Shown piece by piece: positions 22,301 through 30,331 of a DNA stretch of 64,000 nucleotides. The notes under the pieces were generated by a model. The model saw only the letters and a list, made by a program, of their open reading frames with translations, had not been told where the DNA came from and did not search any database. The position numbers were made by a program, and so were the translations under genes. The stretch is taken from assembly GCA_942493345.1 (NCBI GenBank), contig OW818695.1:248001-312000 (forward strand), written 5' to 3'. Each line of letters starts with the position of its first letter. Positions within the stretch are counted from its first letter, which is position 1. This DNA comes from GWE2-42-39 sp942493345. GTDB taxonomy: Bacteria; Bacteroidota; Bacteroidia; Bacteroidales; Prolixibacteraceae.

Positions 22301-25300
22301 AATCAGTATGATCATCCGCAGAAGGCGCCGTATCTTCGTCTGCTATTGAATTGCTGTTACCTTTTATATTGATCTCAGGATAGGTGGTGGTAAAATTTTG
22401 CACACCACCATATACCGTACCAACGCTTGAGGTTGCGTAGGCTTGTACATAATAAGTAGTATTAAAAGAAAGTGATCCTATCGATTCTGAAAACACTCCT
22501 GTTCCTGAACCGTTGGAATCCTGTGTCACTCCGGACTCACCAATCGTTGGCGTGTTATCGGATGAAGAGTAAACAACCCCACGGGCTGACACAGTTTCGC
22601 TTCCAGCGCTGGTCACATTGCCTCCCAGGGTAGCGGAGGTATTGCCATAAACACTAACGACAACAGTTGTCACAGAAGGAAGGACATCGTCATCGGTAAT
22701 AGTTGATGTTACCTGTTGCGTTACGTTTTCAACGGAATTGGTACAGGAAATGACATCAATAATGACGGTCTCATTAGTTTCATCCAATAAATCCTGAACA
22801 GCAGTAATAGTTGCAGTTCCTGTTGTGTTACCTGCAAGAATGGTAATGGTAGTTGATGACAATGAGTAGTCAGTCCCTCCCCCTGTTGCCGTAGACGAGG
22901 CATTTGCCCCGATGGTGATTACCGCATCCTCTGAAAATGTTGCATCTAATGTTGCCGTTATAGTGTTAGTCCCGGCAGCCTCAGCAAATGATACTACTGA
23001 CTGGGAAAGCGTGACTTTGGGCAAATCATCATCGAGAAGAGTAATTGTTTTTTGCTGCACATCATTTTCTGTTCCATTGGTCACTCCCGTGATATCAACG
23101 TTGATCGTCTGGTGCCCCTCAACATCAGTGTCCTGAATAGAAGACAAAGTTGTAGTGCCAGTCGAGTTCCCGGGATTGATTGTTATCGTTGAAGAAGCAA
23201 GACTGTAATCGGTACCGGCTACTGCCGCAGCGCTTGTTGCTGCGATAGTTACTGTTACTGTTTTTGCCGAAACAGCAGATAAAGTAGCCGTAATCGTTGA
23301 TGTTTCAGGAGTGTCATTTTCGGCGATGCTTGCAGGGGAAACCGACAACGTTACCATTGGAGCTTCATCGTCGTCAGTGATGGTCACCGTTTGCTGCTGG
23401 GTACCGGCTTCCGTTCCGTTGGTTACCGATGAAATGTCGACAATCACTGTTTCGTCATCTTCATCTTTTGTATCCTGAACAGATGTAATGGTTGCTGTTC
23501 CGGTAAGGCTCCCTGCAGAGATGGAAATACTGGTTGATGACAACGAATAATCAGTCACTGAAGTTCCGGTTCCTGATGTTGACAAATTAACAGTAGTGGT
23601 TTGACTTGATTTTGCACATAGTGTTGCTGTAATTGTAGACGTACCTGCTGCTTCGGCAATGGTAGCGTTATTCACAGAAAGTGTGACACTTGGCCCGGTA
23701 TTGGCTGCACCCATGCTGGCCTGCCCCTGGGTCCAGTCTCCGGCAACATCCGTGTCAGTCCCGTTCGGGAATCGCTGTGCTGTTTCGTTGTATTGAGTAT
23801 CTGAATTAGACGAAGGAGTTGAATTGAATGTAACTGCGTCAACTATTGCCCCGCTAGGATCTTTTAAATTGATTGTAATATTGTTATTATTGGCTCCTCC
23901 ATTCACTCTTCCCAAAACTAAATAGTCTCCACTGCCGGTATTTGTAAAACTTCCGGTTCCCACATAACTGGAGTAAACAAAAGCACCTGAAGCAGCCAGA
24001 CTACCGGTAATATCGCCACTTCCATCCAATAGTTCAATCGTCCAACCCGTCAGGTTTATGCCAGACGAGTTTATCAGGAGTTCAAGCCATTCATCGTAAT
24101 CCGTTACTGCTCCTACCGCTACGGTACCATTGAAATTATTGGTACTCCAATCCTGCCAGGGTTCGGTTACCACTTCGTTAATTAGCACGTTCACCGTTGT
24201 ATAGTTCAATGTTGTGCTGCCCGAAATTCCGGCAAATGAATTCCCGGCATCGTCATCCAGAGCAGTTGCATCAATTTCGATGTAATAACCGGTTCCTTTG
24301 GCAAAAGTACCGGCAGGATTGATGGTAACTTGTGTCCCCGAAACAGTTATTTTTGAATCAGTCACATCTATTTGTTCGAAAACGGTTCCATCACTTTTTT
24401 TAACTGTAATATTCCCGGTTCCCTTCACCATGTTATCGTTGAAAGTGAGGACAATGTCCTGACCAAGATAAGCGTTGGCCGTATTGTCGGCCGGGGTGCT
24501 GGAACTCAGTAACGGCGCGGTTAAATCAGCAGAAGTAAAATTCAATGTCGTGTTATTGGCTATTCCGGCATAACTGTTTCCATTGCTGTCGTCGATGGCT
24601 GTGGCTGCAATCTGGATGGCATAGTTTGTATTTTCTTCCAAATCGCTTGTCGGGTTCAGTGTCAGTACATTGTTTGAAATGGAGGCCTGGCTTCCCGGTG
24701 ATGCAGCATCAATAGTTATTGTTCCGGTATTGTCATCCAGATCGATGATCTGGATGTTCCCTGTTCCGAAGACAATATTTTCACTAAAAGTAAGGGTGAT
24801 ATTGGCGGAAGCAGAAATCCCGGTTGCCCCATCGACAGGAACAGATGAACTCAACGTTGGATTGTCGCGATCAACTGTATGTATACTACCCGAAGTAAAC
24901 GATGCGGGTGGAGTATTGGCCGAATTATCGGCTATGTTTGTTGATGCTTTTAAATCGAGGCGTAAAGTACCTGTACCTGATATCGTATTCACGGTAACAT
25001 TTATACTTGTTCCTGAAGCAGAACTTACTGAAGCGATTGTTCCGCTGGCAGTGCCGGTTGTTGTTAATGAAAAATCATCGGTACTCACATTGGTTACCGA
25101 CTCGTTGAATGCTACGACAAAAGTAATTGAAGATGCAGTTGCAACAGGCGAACCGCTCAAAGTGATACTGCTGACTGAAGGATTGGTAACATCGTTCACC
25201 TGTACGGTTGCCTGCACCGCGCCCGTACTTTCAGCTCCGTTATTATCTTTTGCGGTTACAGTAAAGGCATTTTTTGCGCCGTAGTCGTTGCTTGCAGGTG

Positions 25301-28154
25301 TCCAGTAAGCATTATTGGTGACATCAATTGTTTTATTGGTTGAAGAGTTATAAGCGGTTGCTGCTCCTGCACTGGCCCCTATTTTCAGGGTTCCTGTACT
25401 AACTGCGGTTACAAAGAAAGCATCTACGGTTCCATCCACATCGGCTTCGTTACCTTGCGCTTTTAATTCGGCCAGGGTTATTTCAACCGCTGTATTTTGG
25501 TTGGTTGTTTCGACTACGCCAGTAAATGCGGTTAAAGTAGGTGCATCGTTTGTGGCAACAACTGCAACCGTCGAAGCAACAGAAAGCGTGGCTGTGTCGT
25601 CACCACTATTTGCCGTACCACCATTGTCTTTTATTGATGTCAGTGTTACTGCCCGGCTGGATATATTTGGATTTTCACTTGTATTTCGATAGGTCATGCC
25701 ATCAACCAGGGTTTGCATGGTGGCTGCAGAAATTCCACCTGCTTTTGAAATAGTAACTGTGGCCGTGGTTCCGGTAACACTTACACTTACAGCCATGCTG
25801 TTCGTTAAAGTAGAAGGAACCGAGTTGCCATTTGTTAAGGCAACATTGCTTCCATCAATTGCTAAAATTTCGTTCGAACCGTCATTCACGTTGGTGACAG
25901 TTAACTTCAATTCTGATATTGTCTGTCCGCTTTCAATGGGTGAAATAGTTATCGAGGAGTAAAGATCGACAGCAGAACTTTCTTCTGTAAAGATTGGGCT
26001 TGTGCCGGTTGCAGTTAAAGTTGGCTCGTCGTTAACGGCAGTGATGCTCACTGTGCGGGTGTCCGAAGCGCTGGCTGCGTTTTTATCGGTTGCGGTAAAT
26101 GTAATTGTCCGGTTTGAAGTGCCCGGGTTGTCAGAAGTATTGCGGTAATGTATTACCCGCAAAACCTGTTGCACCAACGCATTTGTTGCGCTGGCGTTGA
26201 ACGTAATGGTCAGTTTTGTGCCGCTGGTAACTGTTCCTTCACTTGCGCTTAGCGTTCCGATTGCAGTGCTCGAATTTCGCAGGCTTGTTCCGCTTGTATT
26301 AATTGAACCAATAATATTGTCTGGTATGCTAATCTCATCTGCAGCTTCGTTGTTGGCAGTTATTTGAACCTCCAGTTTCCCTCCGTTCCAATCGGCATCG
26401 CCATCGGCATCCGATAAGGTTGCGGCAGCATCGGTTTGGGTTGCTGCGGCGTTCTCTGTGTAGGCCAAGGTGGCATTGTTAACTGCAATTGCAGGGGTAT
26501 TGTTTGCTGTTAATGTGGTAAAGCTTCGGGCACTTCCATAGCTGGTGCCTTTCGAATTCGTAGCATATGCCCGTACATAATAGGTTTTATTCGCCGATAA
26601 ACCCGTGATGGAAGCGCTGAAATCATTTGTAGTTGCGGCATTGGCTACCTGTGTTACTCCTGTGCCTCCAATCGTTGGGTTCGTATTGGCGGTAGACAGC
26701 GAATACACGATACCCCTTCCGGGTGTTGCCCCGTTACCATCGTTTGTTATGTCGCCACCCATGGTTGCTGAAGAGCTGCCGTAGGTAGTAATGCTTTTTG
26801 TTGTTAATCGCGGAGGAAGAATCAGTACAGGATAATCACTGTTTCTACCCGATATAAAATTCCAATAATCGTTTGTCCCATTTGCGCTTTCTCCTAAAAA
26901 ATCCCAACCTGTAAAAGTTGTTTGTTCTTTCATTTCAGCGGTAGTTTTACCTGTTGCTGAAAATGTTGCTGTGTACAAAGTAAGATATGTGTAGCTATTG
27001 CTTCCGCAACCATTGGCATATAATGATGAATTCCAGTAACAATTATTGTTTACCGTACCTGGAGTGAATTCAAAAGGACTACTGTATTTGATGAAGAAAA
27101 AATAATTTTGATAATAGTTCATGCCAACAAACCCACCTACCATAGGAGTATTACCAGTAACAGAAGTTACAGATAGACTACAAGTTGAATAGCTATAACT
27201 TACCGTACCTGTATTTCCACCCAACAATCCTCCAATTTCACTTTCATTTTCTGCATTTAATATAGTGATTGAACCATTGGCATAGCAGTTAACAACGGTT
27301 CCTTGATTGGTTCCAATTAAACCGCCAATATTAGAGAAGTCGGGATTTGTAGGCTCTCTATGAAGAACCCCATTTGTTGATACGGAACTTTCGGAAAAAC
27401 AGTTCTCAACACTTGAGCCAGTACTCACTGTTCCTAACAGTCCACCAACCTCCGATGCTTCACTATTTACTGTAACCGAACCGGAAGAATAAGAATATGT
27501 AAGATTAGCAGTTGCAAAATTGGCAATCAATCCTCCAGCAGATCCATTTTCGGCAACTACCGTACAACCAGCAAAACAATTATCTACATTTGAAAAGGAT
27601 TCACCACAAAGCCCTCCAACATATCCAGTACTTCCTGTGGATTTTACAGACCCGGTTACATAGCAATTGCTTATTGTTCCACCTGAATCCATATATCCGG
27701 CTAATCCTCCAACATCATCGCCTGCAACGATGGATACATTGGTTACTCCAAGGTTTTTGATTGTTGCATCATCACAATATCCCCAAAGACCATAATAATT
27801 AGCAGAAGGGTTATTAATATAAAGATTTGAAATAGTATATCCTTGTCCATCATAATTACCTGAGAAAGTTCCGGTTCCCTCTGCCCCAATAGCAACCCAT
27901 CCTGCTCCACTGGAAGTTGAAGAGGCATCAATATTGGCCGTTTGAATAAGGTATTCGCCTGAAAAGGTTATCGTTCCGCCATTCACCTGATCGGCAATCC
28001 ACTTAAGATCGGTAAGAGTAGCTATCTGATAAGGATCACCAATAGTGCCATCACCGTCGGAAGGCTGGGCCTTCGCCTGAAAACTCAACACAATAAGGAA
28101 CAGCATTAGTAGCAAATTCTTTCCAGTTTTCTTTATAAAAGTAGTTGTGTTCAT
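13311..28154 (-). CDS. Giant (4,947-residue) multidomain surface/secreted adhesin-like protein with T9SS sorting domain
   Basis: Predicted to cross the inner membrane by Sec (N-terminal signal, LLLMLFLIVLSFQAKAQ, cleaved near residue 30) and the outer membrane by the type IX system (C-terminal about 75 residues: VYPNPTSGNLTVGIQ, then GIYLVKITTG and RVVLK). From the N-terminus: GLUG-like repeats (about 75-330); fibronectin-like modules; a long series of cadherin/Ig-like beta-sandwiches; a lamin-tail-like domain (about 1,320, VLINEV); Calx-beta repeats (about 1,490-1,880, and again near 3,645); an abnormal-spindle/choice-of-anchor-like domain (about 1,925-2,045); seven 99-residue cadherin-like repeats (about 2,052-2,744); a second lamin-tail-like domain (near 3,110); more Ig-like modules; and SdrD-B/carboxypeptidase-regulatory-like domains (about 4,640-4,860). 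No catalytic domain was recognised. A role in adhesion or gliding-type surface coating is inferred. Confidence 0.9.
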   Translation of the reverse strand: MNTTTFIKKTGKNLLLMLFLIVLSFQAKAQPSDGDGTIGDPYQIATLTDLKWIADQVNGGTITFSGEYLIQTANIDASSTSSGAGWVAIGAEGTGTFSGNYDGQGYTISNLYINNPSANYYGLWGYCDDATIKNLGVTNVSIVAGDDVGGLAGYMDSGGTISNCYVTGSVKSTGSTGYVGGLCGESFSNVDNCFAGCTVVAENGSAGGLIANFATANLTYSYSSGSVTVNSEASEVGGLLGTVSTGSSVENCFSESSVSTNGVLHREPTNPDFSNIGGLIGTNQGTVVNCYANGSITILNAENESEIGGLLGGNTGTVSYSYSTCSLSVTSVTGNTPMVGGFVGMNYYQNYFFFIKYSSPFEFTPGTVNNNCYWNSSLYANGCGSNSYTYLTLYTATFSATGKTTAEMKEQTTFTGWDFLGESANGTNDYWNFISGRNSDYPVLILPPRLTTKSITTYGSSSATMGGDITNDGNGATPGRGIVYSLSTANTNPTIGGTGVTQVANAATTNDFSASITGLSANKTYYVRAYATNSKGTSYGSARSFTTLTANNTPAIAVNNATLAYTENAAATQTDAAATLSDADGDADWNGGKLEVQITANNEAADEISIPDNIIGSINTSGTSLRNSSTAIGTLSASEGTVTSGTKLTITFNASATNALVQQVLRVIHYRNTSDNPGTSNRTITFTATDKNAASASDTRTVSITAVNDEPTLTATGTSPIFTEESSAVDLYSSITISPIESGQTISELKLTVTNVNDGSNEILAIDGSNVALTNGNSVPSTLTNSMAVSVSVTGTTATVTISKAGGISAATMQTLVDGMTYRNTSENPNISSRAVTLTSIKDNGGTANSGDDTATLSVASTVAVVATNDAPTLTAFTGVVETTNQNTAVEITLAELKAQGNEADVDGTVDAFFVTAVSTGTLKIGASAGAATAYNSSTNKTIDVTNNAYWTPASNDYGAKNAFTVTAKDNNGAESTGAVQATVQVNDVTNPSVSSITLSGSPVATASSITFVVAFNESVTNVSTDDFSLTTTGTASGTIASVSSASGTSINVTVNTISGTGTLRLDLKASTNIADNSANTPPASFTSGSIHTVDRDNPTLSSSVPVDGATGISASANITLTFSENIVFGTGNIQIIDLDDNTGTITIDAASPGSQASISNNVLTLNPTSDLEENTNYAIQIAATAIDDSNGNSYAGIANNTTLNFTSADLTAPLLSSSTPADNTANAYLGQDIVLTFNDNMVKGTGNITVKKSDGTVFEQIDVTDSKITVSGTQVTINPAGTFAKGTGYYIEIDATALDDDAGNSFAGISGSTTLNYTTVNVLINEVVTEPWQDWSTNNFNGTVAVGAVTDYDEWLELLINSSGINLTGWTIELLDGSGDITGSLAASGAFVYSSYVGTGSFTNTGSGDYLVLGRVNGGANNNNITINLKDPSGAIVDAVTFNSTPSSNSDTQYNETAQRFPNGTDTDVAGDWTQGQASMGAANTGPSVTLSVNNATIAEAAGTSTITATLCAKSSQTTTVNLSTSGTGTSVTDYSLSSTSISISAGSLTGTATITSVQDTKDEDDETVIVDISSVTNGTEAGTQQQTVTITDDDEAPMVTLSVSPASIAENDTPETSTITATLSAVSAKTVTVTIAATSAAAVAGTDYSLASSTITINPGNSTGTTTLSSIQDTDVEGHQTINVDITGVTNGTENDVQQKTITLLDDDLPKVTLSQSVVSFAEAAGTNTITATLDATFSEDAVITIGANASSTATGGGTDYSLSSTTITILAGNTTGTATITAVQDLLDETNETVIIDVISCTNSVENVTQQVTSTITDDDVLPSVTTVVVSVYGNTSATLGGNVTSAGSETVSARGVVYSSSDNTPTIGESGVTQDSNGSGTGVFSESIGSLSFNTTYYVQAYATSSVGTVYGGVQNFTTTYPEINIKGNSNSIADEDTAPSADDHTDFGSVAAASGTIVKTFSIENTGTGLLTLGANAVSISGTNADDFSVTTQPATTVSAVSSVTFQVTFDPSGKGTRTATLSIANDDSNENPYNYSVQGIGANSTPTDISLSASSVNENVAGNTAVGTLSTTDADTGDSHTYTLVSGTGDTDNASFNISGSSLRITNSPDYETRNSYSVRVQTSDGSNTYSESFTITISNVNESPTDITLSASSVNENVAGNTTVGTLSTTDPDAGSSFTYTLVSGTGDTDNASFNISGSSLRITNSPDYETRNSYSVRVQTSDGSNTYSESFTITISNVNESPTDITLSASSVNENVSANTTIGTMSTTDPDAGSSFTYTLVSGTGDTDNASFNISGSSLRITNSPDYETRNSYSVRVQTSDGSNTYSESFTITISNVNESPTDITLSASSVNENVAGNTTVGTLSTTDPDAGSSFTYTLVSGTGDTDNASFNISGSSLRITNSPDYETRNSYSVRVQTSDGSNTYSESFTITISNVNESPTDITLSASSVNENVSANTTIGTMSTTDPDAGSSFTYTLVSGTGDTDNASFNISGSSLRITNSPDYETRNSYSVRVQTSDGSNTYSESFTITISNVNESPTDITLSASSVNENVAGNTTVGTLSTTDPDAGSSFTYTLVSGTGDTDNASFNISGSSLRITNSPDYETRNSYSVRVQTSDGSNTYSESFTITISNVNESPTDITLSASSVNENVAGNTTVGTLSTTDPDAGSSFTYTLVSGTGDTDNASFNISGSSLRITNSPDYETRNSYSVRVQTSDGSNTYSESFTITISNVNESPTVSGLVTDVTVTEDVASNVDLSAASFGDVDGDALVVTLTSSGGIFTAVSGGSVTVGGSGTGTLTLSGTSANLNSFLDTPANVQYTSVLNQNGENAATFTVHANDGTVNPLLGTVNIDITAVNDNPAITGLLSDITVFEDVAGNVDLSAATITDVDAGSGNVTLAIAAGTGTMSASSGGSVIVLGSGSGTLMLSGTVSNIDTYLNTASNIKYTGASNVNGNNATTITLTANDGGNSGLGGGANVLLGIVNIDITAINDEPSFTVGPNKTVAQNAGAQSVANFITNINDGDAEVAQTVSFNVSNDNTALFTSQPAISSSGTLTFTPDATKFGKATATVFISDDGGTSNGGDNQSSNQTFKIFVTPLGITINELNSYSSTDEFVELFNVNGSPVNLNGLVLVFFNGDLTNDATYKTSVDFDGYTIASKDFFVVGDAVVANLDLTWSSTDIQDGPDAVALYVGDQSDFPNGTSVTGDGLVDAIVYGSSDDAVLRATLGGISLYNENVNSKKDTESLSRWPDGTGNFGAQAATPGVTNDVIPPTVISVSSSTANGTYKIGDVVAVTVTFSENVSVTGTPTLTLNSGGTASHASGSGTTTLTYSYTVGSGHSSSDLDYSATNSLSLGDGTIKDTVGNDATLTLPSVGGASSLGGQKGIVIDGVAPTVSSVSSSTANGSYKTGDVVAVTVIFSESVSVTGTPTLTLNSGGTASYASGSGTTTLTFNYTVGSGDSSADLDYPATNSLALNSGTIKDAVGNNAILPLPTVGGANSLGGQKDIVIDGIVPLVTNVTSTKTNGTYGIGEAITITVTFSEAVTVTGTPQLELETGPVDRTINYSSGTGTNILSFTYTTQSGDESSDLDYKATGSLALNSGTIKDAAGNNATLTLSTPGAAGSLGANKAIVIQAFPTVTLSVGSSSIAEDAGTSTITATLSQTSSQAVTVSLSYSGTATNGTDYNNTASTSITVPAGSLSANVATGITAINDTDPEGNQTIVIDIVSVTKGFEEGVQQQTITIVDDDAPTITSVSVPSDGIYRATQNLDFTVTFNQPVTINTGGGTPYIPVTIGSATVNATLNGTVAGSTTALFRYTVQTGQEDTNGITVGSAVSVNGSTIRNAAGLDAITTLNSVGSTTNVKVDAIVPVAPVVTGISTDSNTAADGITSDNTLLINGTSEPNATVEVFINTVSAGTTAANGTGNWQFDHTGTVLPDGNYSLTAKATDAAGNTSAASTAYSVTVTTSQPTVAITGNVTSPANATFIAIFTFSESIYNFAIGDITVGNGAVSNFAAASAKVYTATITPVSDGSVTIDIAAGVANNLAGNTNTAATRYSITYDTVKPALAISSTAENSTNSSFMATYTFSEPVTGFTIGDIILTNATAVDFRAINTIVYTTEIIPSSNGPVTVLVEVGSAIDAASNGNLVSNKLSLNYDTVKPAVVITGTNINQKARSFTAEFTFSEPVIDFAASDIVLSNGTIANFISIGSTYYKSDIINITEKQVHVDLAAGAVHDDADNTNIQAEPFTVEFDYTAPTVLCKDIQVFLDQSGKATITAADIDNGSTDASGLEKYEIDKSSFTCANVGVNTVKLTVTDKAGNSAACNATVTVEDPITVLTKDITVLLDANNVSTISAAQIDNGSFNLCGIASYSLDKTVFDCSTLGVNTVTLTVTDNRGKTNKGTARITVQAVNKKPSFSPVSDIVVLEDIGHFEVTINGIQNGDCNGVAQRVQTVLASSTSNLIEKIDVAYVTGQATAKLTIYVKGNMSGKATVKVEAKDDGGTSNNGSDTYSSEFAVTVSPVNDAPIQNGSIDPQLVLVGTAYNFTIPVNLFYDIDPGDELTYSVKRKAGTDLPSWLSFNPASKVFSGTPGDSDKGNVLIELTATDKSGEKASTYFEIIVYQVTSSSITGNLYDRGTKLSGGAVVALYQKVDAVPTPVFNLVTRTTVSSLGSFGFYNLSAGNYILEACIVDALKYENLMTTYFDKSDNWTTSKVIQLGANANQQVEITMLEKPVQASGSFIISGFIVKKSTNTTKSGLIEKSMNIESGTPLAGVNVLLKQGGKIICACISGENGHYEFNGLPQGIYQVEVMLPGFIQQEVVAVEMNAQTTKKENVDFTVWEGNNVITDLELYLQPVHVKVYPNPTSGNLTVGIQNRQTGVSEIRVYSITGQLILEKTDLRDNNTVIDLSGHDPGIYLVKITTGQNQQTHRVVLK
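19924..22002 (-). repeat. Seven tandem 297-bp repeats inside the giant adhesin gene
   Basis: Units begin at 19924, 20221, 20518, 20815, 21112, 21409 and 21706, each exactly 297 bp (99 codons), so the frame is kept. Six are nearly identical at the nucleotide level. The seventh (21706-22002, the first in the protein) diverges in its last third. Two subtypes differ in one block: type A encodes NVAGNTTVGTL and type B encodes NVSANTTIGTM. In protein order the units are a divergent unit, A, B, A, B, A, A. Each unit encodes a cadherin-like module with DITLSASSVNEN and SYSVRVQTSDGSN. Confidence 0.97.
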
Positions 28155-28344
28155 GCGTTATAATTTCTTTAGGTTTAATTTCTTGCCTTAAGTACGATTG
28201 ACCAAATATTTTCTTCGTGATAGCCCCGTCGGCTTGCAACGGGGTAGTTCATTTTTTATGTACATCAAACAAGTTTAAAAATACTTTAACATATTTGAAA
28301 AATCAATTTTTTTTATTCTTAATTACTGAGGAGGAAAGTAATTT
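28155..28344 (-). promoter_or_regulatory. Upstream region of the giant adhesin gene
   Basis: The 5' region of the giant gene. On the minus strand it carries an AT-rich stretch near 28270-28310 with a weak TATTTTTA -7-like element, then a hairpin with 6-bp GC-rich arms at 28224-28244 (CCCCGT/ACGGGG) that would lie in the leader RNA. No gene is seen. Regulatory roles are inferred and weak. Confidence 0.35.
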
Positions 28345-28602
28345 CGGTACACCCCCTTTGTCCTTCGGACATTTCCTTCAGAACGGGGGGGGGGGGAGAT
28401 ATTGGGCTGCATAAATTCAGTTGCGGCATGGCTTTAAAGTATTTCACTTACAATGTACCCCCTTTGTCCTTCGGACATTTCCCCCAAAGCGGGGGAAAGT
28501 ATTGGCCTGTATAAGTTTGGTTGTGTCAACATTTCAAAGTATTTTACGTTCAATGCCCGCTGAATCAAGCTCCTCTCCTGTTGGGGTGAGGTTGGGAAAG
28601 GG
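28345..28602. repeat. Degenerate about 104-bp tandem intergenic repeat with palindromic core and poly-G tract
   Basis: Two copies of ACCCCCTTTGTCCTTCGGAC (cores near 28350 and 28456), each containing GTCC-TTC-GGAC. They are followed by related spacers ending in CAAAGTATTT-type sequence, plus a third, more diverged copy ending in CTCCTCTCCTGTTGGGG near 28570. The first copy carries a run of 12 G (28385-28396), where length variation is likely. No coding potential was recognised. Confidence 0.7.
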
Positions 28603-28634
28603 TCTAATCTATTGACGAACAAAGTACATCAAAC

Positions 28635-28674
28635 AAAAAAAAAGCCAGCCGGAACATATAGGTTCGCGGCTGGC
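28635..28674 (-). terminator. Rho-independent terminator of the mini-collar cassette
   Basis: On the minus strand, GCCAGCCGCGAAC, a 6-nt loop and GTTCCGGCTGGC form a long GC stem with one bulge, followed directly by nine T. It lies 9 bp after the stop of the discoidin-domain gene. Confidence 0.9.
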
Positions 28675-28683
28675 CTATTAAAA

Positions 28684-30291
28684 TCAGTTGACTATAATCG
28701 TATACGTAGTGGTTGTACTATCGATGGTTACTGTAACCAGAATCGTTGTAGAACCAACCAGGCTTATTTGTGCCGAAGTACCGCCGGAAGCGACTATGCT
28801 GCCATTAACCTTGATGACAGAACCAGTTGCAGGAGTTGTAGGCATAACTATTACTTTTCCTTTGCCGGTAGAAGTGGTGTAGGCAAAAATTGTCGACTGG
28901 AAACCCGGGGCAAGCATCATGACTGCATTTCCGGGCATACCCTTAAATACAAGGTCGCTTAAACTGGTGTTGAGCCTTGTTATGGTGATCTTGTAATTGG
29001 TGGTAACTCCGCCATCTGTTACAGCTACCGGGATTTCGTTTGTTCCAATATTCAGCGTAATTGGTGCCGAAGCCTGACCTGAATTTACCTGGATTCCTTT
29101 AACGGTTATCGTCGCCGAGGTTTTTTCAGCGGTAGGGGTAACTGTAGCCGAACCCACCTCGTAGCCCACTGTAGCCGTGTATTCCAGGATGGTTTTTACA
29201 AACGGCGACGGACTTAATGCAATGGGTGTTGACCCTGAATTGGCAGTAAGTGCACTAAGGTATGGCATGCTGGCACGGGTAATTTTAACACTGTACCCCA
29301 GCGATACGCCACCGCCTGCTGCAACCACAACGGCAATAAAATTATCGCCGACAGCTAGCGAAATGGGCCCCGACGGGCTGCCGCTGCTAACCGTTGTGCC
29401 ATTTACTGTAATAACAGCGCTGCTGCTTTCAGCTGTTGGCGTAATGGTTATTGTATCGGTATTATAACCGACCGAAGCATTGTAGGACAATGTTGTTTTT
29501 ACAAACGGCGTGGGGTTAAGCGGAATATTAGTTGTTCCCGATTGTGCAGTAAGGTTGGTCAGGTAGGCGCTGTCCTGCCGGGTGACCGTAACGGTATACG
29601 TTGATATAAGGCCCCCGATTTGCGAGTTTACAACAACGGTAATTGTGTTGGCTCCCACATTCAGAGGGATAAGCCCCGATGGGGTGTTGCTCCGTACAAC
29701 CACCCCGTTTACCTTAATGGTTGCATTTGCATCTTCGGCTGTTGGCGTTAATGTTATACCAGTAACATTGTAACCGACAGTTGCTGTGTAAGCAAAGGTT
29801 GTTTTGTTGAATGTTGGAGTTAGTGCCCCTGCACTTAATACCAGGTTGCTAAGGTATGGGCTGGTTGGCGGCGCCGGGTAGAGTTCAAACTCCATAATGG
29901 ATGCCAGTTTTGTATTGGTATTCAACCCCCTTGTTACATAAACCCTGAAGTAACGGGCATTTATCGCGGTTATATACCGGTTGGTAATCGAAGAAGGGTT
30001 TCCCGTTACAATATCAATATCATACCAGCTTTTATTGTCGATAGATCCCTGCAACTTGAAGTCGGAATTCACATAACTGGGGGCTGTCCATCCCGGAACA
30101 ACCGGCATGTGCTTTACTACCCACTGGTTTACCCAAGTAGGGGCGCCTAAATCGACGCTCATCCACCCCGGTAATGTGTTACACAACCACCGGTTGGTTG
30201 GCGCTGTTGAACCATCGACTGCTCTCGATGCAGAATACGGCAGTACATAACTGCTTGCCGCTGTTGGTCTGTTTAATGCTATATTTCCCAT
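28684..30291 (-). CDS. Discoidin (F5/8 type C) plus cadherin-like beta-sandwich repeat protein
   Basis: A 535-residue protein of unknown role. Residues about 1-145 resemble an F5/8 type C (discoidin) carbohydrate-binding domain (NIALNRPTAASS, SRAVDGS, WMSVDLG, then YFRVYVTRG). The rest is four modules of roughly 90 residues like the cadherin-like beta-sandwich family, each with a YTATVGY-like strand, a TPTAE motif and INVG/YTVTVTR-like ends. No signal peptide or T9SS tail is visible, unusual for such domains in Bacteroidota. The frame extends to 30366, but the ATG at 30291 directly precedes the domain and clears the upstream gene. It is last in a five-gene minus-strand cassette with the mini tail-collar genes and is followed by a terminator. 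Confidence 0.7.
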   Translation of the reverse strand: MGNIALNRPTAASSYVLPYSASRAVDGSTAPTNRWLCNTLPGWMSVDLGAPTWVNQWVVKHMPVVPGWTAPSYVNSDFKLQGSIDNKSWYDIDIVTGNPSSITNRYITAINARYFRVYVTRGLNTNTKLASIMEFELYPAPPTSPYLSNLVLSAGALTPTFNKTTFAYTATVGYNVTGITLTPTAEDANATIKVNGVVVRSNTPSGLIPLNVGANTITVVVNSQIGGLISTYTVTVTRQDSAYLTNLTAQSGTTNIPLNPTPFVKTTLSYNASVGYNTDTITITPTAESSSAVITVNGTTVSSGSPSGPISLAVGDNFIAVVVAAGGGVSLGYSVKITRASMPYLSALTANSGSTPIALSPSPFVKTILEYTATVGYEVGSATVTPTAEKTSATITVKGIQVNSGQASAPITLNIGTNEIPVAVTDGGVTTNYKITITRLNTSLSDLVFKGMPGNAVMMLAPGFQSTIFAYTTSTGKGKVIVMPTTPATGSVIKVNGSIVASGGTSAQISLVGSTTILVTVTIDSTTTTYTIIVN

Positions 30292-30331
30292 GTTTTTTAC
30301 AATGTAATTCGTGAATCTTTTGTTTGGTTCA

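Noticed and set aside
24670..25284. 204-residue plus-strand frame opposite the giant gene
   Set aside because: Antisense to an intact coding frame whose Thr/Ser/Val-rich codons suppress stops on the other strand. No protein family features.
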